NCBI RefSeq assembly: GCF_032062135.1
Contig: NC_092861.1
Coordinates: 138,088,658-138,152,657, forward strand
Direction: 5' to 3'
Length of the DNA stretch: 64,000 nucleotides
Source: Pyxicephalus adspersus
Taxonomy: Eukaryota > Chordata > Amphibia > Anura > Pyxicephalidae
Part shown: positions 51,201-60,200 of the stretch, in pieces
Position numbering within the stretch: the first letter of the stretch is position 1
How the letters are laid out: every line of letters starts with the position of its first letter
The notes under the pieces: model-generated
What the model was told of the DNA's origin: nothing
The model's input: only the letters and a program-made list of their open reading frames with translations
The model's database searches: none
Translations under genes and position numbers: made by a program

Positions 51201-54200
51201 TACTGGTACTGTGGAGCAATTAATCCTCAAAGTTCATAACAAAGGAACGGAGCAGCACATTTCCACTTGCTTTTTGTGGCAGTAGAGAGCAAATTGAAGG
51301 TGCTGTCATTTGTTTAAAGTAACTTCAACCCAACTCCAGAGACTTTGTTGTGACTTACTTCAAGTGCCTGCAGCTACAGGTGAGTGAGGGCTTGTTTTTA
51401 AAGTAAAACGCAAGAGAAGGATAAAAAAAATAGACCTGTGAGAGGAAAAAAATCTGTTTGTGTTAAAGTTCCCACCTCCAATTTGGCCCAGTTTATGTGC
51501 CTATTTTAATGAACATATTATTACACAGTATTTATATAGTGGTAACATATTACACCGTGCTTTACATAGTCCATAGTCATGTCACTATGTCACTACAAGT
51601 CCATAGTCATGTCACTAGCTGGCCCTCAAAGGGGCTAACAATCTAATATCATTACCTCACATGTCATTAACACAGGGGGGTAAGGCAATTACCTAACTGC
51701 ATGTTTTTGGGATGCGGTAGGAAACCAGAGTACCTGGAGGAAATCCACACCAACACGGGGAGAACCTGCAAACTCCATGCAGATACCTCCAAGATTTGAA
51801 TATTGGACCCAGCACTGAAAGGCCAGAGTGCTAACCTCTGAGCCACCATGCAATCTGATAGATACAATCTGTTTTTGCATTACCCTTCCCCGCAATTGTT
51901 GATCATTTATTACAGTCTGACATCAGTTTCCTTTTCTTCCTCATTAGAATAGGAAGTGATAGTCCCTTCCTAGTGTCCTGAACATTCTGTGCTATATTTG
52001 GGGAACAAAGCTTTGTGTTTTCACACTAAAACAAAACTTTAACCAATGCGGTGAGCCACAGGGGGTATGAAAGCTGCAGCTGGCAGTGTACACAAACACC
52101 TTCTGATGGAGGGAGTCCCTAACCTGCATTTGGCAGAAAAACAGTTGGAGATCCTGCTAATTTCTGGATTTCTGTGGTATAAATGTATGAAATTAAAGCC
52201 CAGTGAAAGTCAAAAAAAAATGTTCAGCTCTGGGCTTTGTAATAACAGCTTCCACTTTTCTAATGCAGCAGTTACACAGTCTTAATAAAACTGTGACGTT
52301 AAATGCACGGCAAAGTTAAATCTAGAGCGCTCAGTAATCAGCTCTTGGTAACTGATCTGACAAACCAACCTTTTCTTCCTTTGAAATACAAATGGATGCC
52401 GAGAGGTGTGGCTGTTACTTAGGTCTGCCAGAACTGCTTTCATAGCTGTTACATGCAGGATGACCCTGATGATATTCTGATTTAGTGCCCTCATGATGCA
52501 CATACCTTTATTACTGCCTTAGATTGATCTTTAATATTTGTTTTTAAAAGGCTGAATGTGCAATTGTTCCATAATTTTAGATCAACTACAACCTGCCCGA
52601 GAAGTGTTAGAACCTGTGTATGTCTTTTTGCAGCTAGCATGCTGCATTCAATGTCAAAGAAAACAAATCCAGCATCACTTAGTGAACAAATAGGAGAATG
52701 ACAGATAATATTAAATCAAAATATTTCCACCATAGCTTTAATTTTGATTTACAGAAAAGCAAACTACTTTATTACAGTATTTTCTTTTAGGACGGTTGCC
52801 ACAGGTTGCCCTTCCAGTTTTTGTGACAATATTATGTTCTGGGGCTTTGTAATTAACTCATAAATTTGGCAGCCGTAGACTTTAATGAAAATAGATGGAA
52901 TTAGCAGTAAATCAAACATTTTTATGCACTTTCAAGGAAATTGTTGTATGATTAAAATGCCCCTTTTGGACTAATTTCACCTGTCCATTCCAATTGGTGA
53001 AACTTTTTTTGTTTTTCTTTTTTTTTGTAACTCTGTTCTTTGTAACCTAAAATGTTCAGAGTTGGAGTATAAAATGCAAAGCAGATGAACCTGAAAGGAT
53101 ATCCCATTATCTTGATTTACACTTGCATGCTCCTCCCAACATCTTTTACCCTCTTCGCAATCTCAATTAGTGGAATGATAGACTCACCCCCCCAAATTCC
53201 TGATGCTCCTCCCATTTCTTGCACTAACCCTGACCCTTTCCTAGTTTGCCAATACTTTGCCCGTTCACACTAAAGTGATAAACTTGAGGATATTGGTGCA
53301 ACTTCTCCCTTTTTTGTTAAAAAACTGCATGATCTAAAACTCTAGAGTGGACGGAAAAGAGATGTAAAATTTTTTTTAGGGAGATATCTCTGTGGAGGTA
53401 TTCAGCAGTCTTAAGGTGCCAGATGTTTGCTCAATGTTTTTGTTCCTTTGTAACAAAAACATTTTTTTCGATTCAACAGGAAAATGTGCTTCTGTACTTT
53501 ATATGAAGATATCAGTAAATCTTAACCCCCCCCAACTATGCCATGGCCTAATCCCTCTGGGCATCCTTCTGTACTGTTCTGCAACTGGGCACCACTAGAG
53601 GGTGCTTGTTGGAGATTGGGACAGAATGTAAGTAGATTCTAAGCTGATGCAGTGGGGTTCTTTAATAAAACCAGATCATTTCATGCAACCTTCAGGTTCA
53701 GAATATCCCCCAAGAGTACTGTTACACTTTAAGATGAATTGTCCTCTGATTTTGGCACAGCTGCAGTTCTTTCCGACAGTTCTCTTTAATTTACCCAGAG
53801 TCGGTGTTCTAAAGCCATGACAGCTGTCCTGACTACAGTGTACAACACTGTCTATCACCAGTGGTTATTATGCATCATTCTGTAATGTAGGAAAGACACT
53901 TGATTTCTCTGGCTTGTCATGTAAACTTTATTTTTATTCCTCCCCCCTCCCCAAGTTCAACTTTTGTCTCTCTCTTTCTCTCAAGAGCTGACTGTTGCAT
54001 TGAAAGCCTTTTATAAAACAGATTGAAATCAGTCCTTTTGTATGCATAAGTGTAGGTAATTATACTTTAAAGAGAACTTGCTTTGTACATTTTAATTTTT
54101 ATAAAGAAACGAGCAGTTATCTCCCTGACACCTTATTAAATGTATAATTAACCTTATGATCCCAAGCTCACTTATGAATGCTTGGCAGTATAATTGGAGA

Positions 54201-57200
54201 CAAAAAGAATTCTTTTTTTTTTTTTTCATCCAGCTGTTCATTCTGACATGAAGGAACCCCTAAAAAAAAATTTGGTCTGAGGGAACCACAGTCAGTACTT
54301 GCTATGTCCACAGCTCATGATACATTAGAGTTGTGGTCACTTAGAATTGTGAATATAGATATCTAGAAAGAGGAGTGGTATCAGTGGTACGGCTAAAATT
54401 AATCTTCTCAGGATCCCTTAGCACCCCCTGTTGGAACCTTAAAAAGTGCAGATTTAGGCTAAAAGCGTTGTAAGGAACAAATTGCCTTAAAAAAAGTTTT
54501 CTTCTTCTGAGGTTGTTTCTATGCTGCAATTGGTCCAATTGCTTGCCATTGTAATGGCAGCTATAAAGCTAAACTCCAAACTAAAAACTATATTGGCAGA
54601 TTTCAAGGTCATTTCTATGGAACATAGTAAACTACAAGCATATAGTGTCCCCATCACAACTGAACTCTGCAAGCAAAAGTATTGTATTCACCTATATTGC
54701 AATACGTCTGCTGCCTTAACCAAGCCTCACACTGCAACTTCTGAGAACATTGTGTGTTCCCGCTTAATGCCCATGCAGACACAAAAGCATCAGTATACTG
54801 CTAGGAATAAAGGAGAGATGTATTTACAAAGATAAAAATATTATGTACATTTGTGAAAGATCTGATCAAAGTTTTAAACCTTCCACAACTCATTGAAAGC
54901 ATTTGAAAAAAATGATGTGTTTGCTTTTAACGTAAGCCTTTCCTATTGTAATGCAAGCTGACACAGCTTGCAATGACGGTGGCTACTCTGCTCTGAATTC
55001 AGGAACAGTGCAGCAGTGTTGCCACCTAGGAAGAAATTAGATGCAATTAGTGGAATTTACCGGCATGTATATTTGTTTTTGTTTTTTTTGTTTTTTTTTG
55101 TTTTTTTTTGTTTAATACATAGCTATTTTTCTATTAATATAGCTTGAGCTTTTCTATTATGTAGTGTGCCATTTAGTCCCTGTAATAGCCTTTCGCCCCT
55201 TGTACTAGTGTCACAGGGATTGGAAAATACCCACAATAGTGTTTCTGATGGAATTAAAAGCCTAGCAGAATTTAACTCTTCCCAGCTCAAGCATGTTAAT
55301 AAAAATTGCTGGAGTTTGCCATCAAAGTTACTTGTGATACCAAATAATCCCAAGTATATAAATGACACTGTACAGGCTGAGCTGGGTTCATGGTTACAGA
55401 AAATTAAATGGTCATCATACATATCTGTTCTTTGTTGAAGTATCCCAGAATTTTACCCGGAATCATCTCTTAGCCTGCATCGTTATTCCAAACATAGATG
55501 CCGACAAATATTGCTCGAAATGAGGGTGTCCTTAGGGAGAGTCTATGATCTGTGCATGATATACCTGGAAATGTTAGTGACACATTTCTGAGCATGCTGC
55601 CCTAACATAAAAGATATATTAGGTTAGGTCCACTTTACCTTGTGTCAGAATTTTGCTGTCTGCTAATTTTATTCATTTTTCTAAATTCTTTTGCAGCAAG
55701 ACACTGTTTACCAGCTGCTGGATATACTGGCTGATCCTCTTTACAAACAGCTTGGATACAACTACCTGATGAAACATTTCAGTAAGTAGGATCTGTGGCA
55801 CAAACCACGTCATTAACCTTTTATGTAACATTTGGCTCAGTGTTCCCAGTTTATTACAAATTAATTTTTTCCCCTCACAAATAGAAAAAAACAGAGATTT
55901 TCTTCTCCCAACATTCAGACAAATTGAACAAAACCCATAAATTAAGTATAAGGCAGCTGTCCATGTGGAGGAAATAGGGATTGTGATTAATATTACAGTG
56001 CAGAATATATATTTTATGCATGCAGAAAACTGGTGATATTGAATCGTAATTCTTTTACAGGAAATGGCATTGAGAAAAAAAAATAGGTTATACAGTGTTC
56101 ACTGGTTTATTATTTGTATACATGTAACTTGGTGTCATTTGTTAACCTCCTTGCAGTTAAGCCCGACCTTCGCTCGGGCAAAAAAAAATTGCAAGGATGG
56201 TTAAGCCCGAGATTTTTCACTTACCTGGTCCCCCTGTGCTCATCCAGCGTCGTCCTCCATCGGTCATCGCCCGCCGATCTCTCCAGCGTCGGGTGCCAGC
56301 GGGACCGGTAAGAAGCCGGCGGGCATCCTGTGTTCCGCCGGCCGGCTTCTTACCTGGTCCCGCTGATCGTCCGACCTCCTGCTCGTTCCAGCGCCGGATG
56401 ATCTCTGCAGGGAGAAGCCATCCGGCGGAGAAAAAAAACCGGACGGCTTCTCCCTGCGTGCGTGATGACGTCGGCGCGTGTGCGGGAAATTTGGATTGGA
56501 TACAAACTCCCGTATCCAATCAAATACAAAATAATTCAAAACAAACTCCAATAAATACACAATCAAAGTTTTAAAAATTGCCACACTAGGGAGGTGTTTT
56601 AGAATAATATAGTACTTTACAATATACAGAGTTATTGCTTTTTCAGTATTTTCAGTATTTATGATTTGTTTACATTGCTGATTTTTGTGTTTTTCCTTTA
56701 ATTTTATTAAAAGTAATTTTTTTTTTTTACATGATTGTGTGTTTCAAACATTTTTTATATTCATATTATCTACTAGAACCCCTGTTGGGACATATTTCTG
56801 TAAGTTACAGGTCTACAATTTAAAAAAAAAATTCATGAAAAACAGTGGATCACTTTTGGTACAGAAATCTAGACCTCAGTGTAACGCTTAGGTGGTTAAA
56901 TGTGAAAGTTTAAAATCAAGCTAATACATCTTGTACTTGCATTGTTTGGCTGCATAGTGACAGGGATTTATTGCTCAAGTGTGGCTTCAAGTGCAGTTTG
57001 GAGTGGAAGGCTTTTGGGTCAAAGTCAAGTTATACTATGAAAATCAGTCATTGTTCGAAAAAGGCACCCCTAGCACACTAATTTAGAGTCATAATATATT
57101 TTCCATTTATATCACTATTTACAAACTTGCTTTATGGTCAGATCGTAGGGGAGAGTAGGTCTTCTATCTAAATCTATGTCCAGCTATCACCTGGAGATCT

Positions 57201-60200
57201 TCTAGTAAGTGTGGAAAACTTGACCTAGTTGCCAATACTTTCCCTCTCATTATGTCCCTAGCACAACATTGTATGCTAATCTGTAATCCCCATATGAGCA
57301 GGTCAACTGTTCGTGTCTTTGACCTTTTGATTTCAGAAGAATCTTGACTAATTTATGGACTCCTCGTTGCATTTGAAGAACTTAAACTTAAAACTGAAAA
57401 TTTTAAAGGCAACAACTTAAAACTAACATTTTTATCTTACATAAAAGGGTAAACATCCCTAAAAAACATAAAGATGGCGGGATCAAGACAGAATGAGAAT
57501 CCAGTGCCTCCTGGGATACATACTTCATGCATCCCATGAGGCTTCTGGCTACTCCTTCTAAGCATGCCTGATCTCGAAGAAGCTTTTTCTTCAATGGGTT
57601 ATAAAATAAAGCCAATCTCGCGCATGCACAGTGAAATTGGCACTCTTTTTTTTTTTTTTTTTTTTTTTTCCCCCAACTGTCACTCGATCTCATGCCTACA
57701 CAGTGCGATATCGAGTGACGTAGGTGGAAGAAGGACAAGGGAGGTGGCGGCAACGGCTGCTGCTTCCTCAGTGCCGGGATGAAGCAGGATACCAGGATGA
57801 CGCGGGACTTGATCCAGGAAACCTCTGCACAAATTAACACAACTGCAAAGGTAAAGGTGAGTTTTTTTTTTCCTGTTCCACTTTAAATCTTTGTGGACTT
57901 GTAGATGACAATTCTGCATGCAGCCTGTGTTTTTAGTTTTTTTCATTTGTGAGTAATATGTCCCCCTCTCAAGCTCTTCAAAGCAATTGTGAACTGATGG
58001 ACAGTTCTTCCATTGTCTTTTCCTGTCCTTGAGACAGCTTTACCCATTCTTTGGATCACCGGGTCAATCATCTACCTTTGACTGCTGTGGATCCAGTCAG
58101 TGATCCTTTTGATTGGACTGACTTGCCTTTCTCGAAGGATTAGAGAGCCTTTCTCGAAGCCTTGCTTGATCTGAAAAAAACAAATGCACAACTTTAAGTG
58201 TTAAAATCATTCTAGCTGAATCAGTGGGCCCTTGCACAAATATCTGTATTGATTTCAGGCCCAGGTGTTTACAGTTGTAAAAGCTAGAGTGTGGTATTAT
58301 AATATTTAATTTAGATATGTATTTAATGAATGTTGCTAATGTATATTTTGTTTTTCCTTTGTCACTTTACCCCACAGCCTCCACCCAGAAATTAGACCAG
58401 GCAGTTGCTTTGTATGAGAGAATGAAAGCCGAAGAGATAGAACCAAACGAAAGCTACTTGAAACTATTGGCAGTCCTTCTAAGAGAGGCAGACAAGCCTG
58501 TCCCTTTCCCCGAACCCCAAGTGAGTACTTTCCAATTATGCACACCTCTATAGATTGTATGCGAATGTTCTGCCTTCCCGTAATAAACTGTTGCTTTCTC
58601 TAAAAGGAAAAAAAAAAAAAGTTGTCTACTTAATTACACGGGGATTAAATCTTGAGCGCAATTTCTCTATGGGATGTGTTCATGTGAAGTGTTGGCGGCT
58701 CAGAGCTGCAGGATTAATTTAGTTATACTCTCGGGAGTAGATAACCTTCGCTGGATTATTGTGTTAAAAGCATCAGATATGATCAGCCCCACATCTGCAG
58801 GTCATTTTGAAGGTAAAGCTTCACCCACAATCCATTGGGGCAGCTATCTCCATGTTGTGCTGCTTGAAAGGTGATTTTAATCCTGTTATTTTTATTGACC
58901 GCTAATTGTTTTTGTTTTTTTTTTTTTTTTGCTTTTGTTCTTTACTACAAAACCAGCAAAAGCTTTTTTTTTTTTTTTTAAATCTATCTTGCTTGGTTCT
59001 TTCAACTCTTCAGAGGCAATGAAGGTACTAAACCTTATAAGTGTAGGAAAGAAGAGATTTAGATTAACGGTGACATTCAGAAGACAATTTGTGTTTTAGG
59101 GGAATTTAGAAAATGCTTTATTTTGCGCACTTTAAAAAAAATCTTTTACTAGCTTTTAGATCCTGTAAGAAAAATTCTTGATATGACTTTTACATTTTTT
59201 TTAAATGCTGGCTCTTGTGTAGGTGTTTGTTTTTGTGACTAGTGTCTGTCAGATTAACAAGTAGAGGGAGCTGTGTATTCGACTAAAGCTGAGCGCTGGG
59301 GGAAATGAAAAAATACCCTTGCATTGGCTTACTTCTGTTATGCAGCCAGTTCCCCAAAACTTGTTCTCCAAGACACTCCATCCATTGGTTTCAGGCTCTA
59401 ATGTCATCACATACAATGTAGGACCAGCTGTCCTGCTTTATGAGTGAGGATACAGATGGCCTGGCTGCAAGCTGAAATGTCAAAAGGAAGTAAAGAGTGA
59501 CGACTGCAAGAGGATAGGAATAGTAGAATTGTGCATTTTAGCGTGTGTGGAAAGAAAATGCTCTGGTAGTAAAAGGATTAAGGATTACCGTTGACCTATC
59601 CAACACTAATTTCAGCCCCTATGGCATTATTTCTCTATCAGGGTTTGGTGGAACCCTATGATTCCTTCAGAGGTTGTTAAGGGGTTCCTTGAGCAATGAG
59701 CAGTTTGTACCTTGCAGGTAATTTTAAGTGACACCAATGATCTTTTTGTTTATTGTATAGTAGTGACATTCTTCCCAATGGCCAGCAATGTAAGACGCGT
59801 TCTTCCTATTAACCACTACACTAATGTACTGTGAGCTGTAGATACAGTAAATATGGTAGTGGTTCACTGAGGATATGAAAGATATTTTTAAGCGTTCCCG
59901 TAAGTTAAATAGGTTGAGAAAGTGTGCCCCTATAGGATAAAAAATACACATACTAGTTAATGGCATCCACACATGACTTCCCTGCACCTGGAAGACATTC
60001 GTTTTAACTACCAAATGTAATTTTTCCCACCTAGGGAAAGGTTTTGTGAGTAAGGTGGTAAAATCCTAAAGGGGTAACACCTCCTGGTGTTTCCAAGAGA
60101 AAACTTTGTTATCGTACAGACGTGCAGGGATTGTATTTTCTGAATACAATAGTCAAGTTGTTTGACAGTGAGCATTCTTATTGCCTGGTGGTGGTTGAGT

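Larger units (their letters stand above)
50252..55696 (+). other. LRPPRC: LRPPRC intron between exons 18 and 19 (5.4 kb)
   Basis: It contains a MITE (50712-51139), further MITE-like sequence around 51320-51420, a SINE (51515-51855), a (gttttttttt)n run (55076-55111) and candidate regulatory sequence (52285-52560). A mammalian segment of about 25 residues would be expected to be encoded here; candidates are discussed in findings. Confidence 0.75.
55782..58377 (+). other. LRPPRC: LRPPRC intron between exons 19 and 20
   Basis: 2.6 kb, nearly half of it transposon: a 758-bp TTAA element (56142-56899) and a second TTAA element (57417-57886). The rest is AT-rich. Confidence 0.8.

Noticed and set aside
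51916..51972. Possible missing LRPPRC exon ([19 protein letters not shown])
   Set aside because: Phase fits and the hydrophobic pattern is suggestive, but the donor (gtgtcc) is weak, the length is short and only a few residues match; kept only as a candidate under findings.
52637..52684. Strong acceptor gtctttttgcag with a 16-codon phase-0 stretch ([16 protein letters not shown])
   Set aside because: Does not match the expected hydrophobic LRPPRC segment; donor gtgaac is poor.
55166..55438. 91-codon open frame on the + strand just before exon 19
   Set aside because: Starts from GTG, has no phase-compatible acceptor, and does not resemble the missing LRPPRC segment.
56197..56584. 100-125 codon open frames on both strands at 56.2-56.6 kb
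   Set aside because: They lie in the GC-rich hairpin half of a TTAA transposon; no transposase motif.
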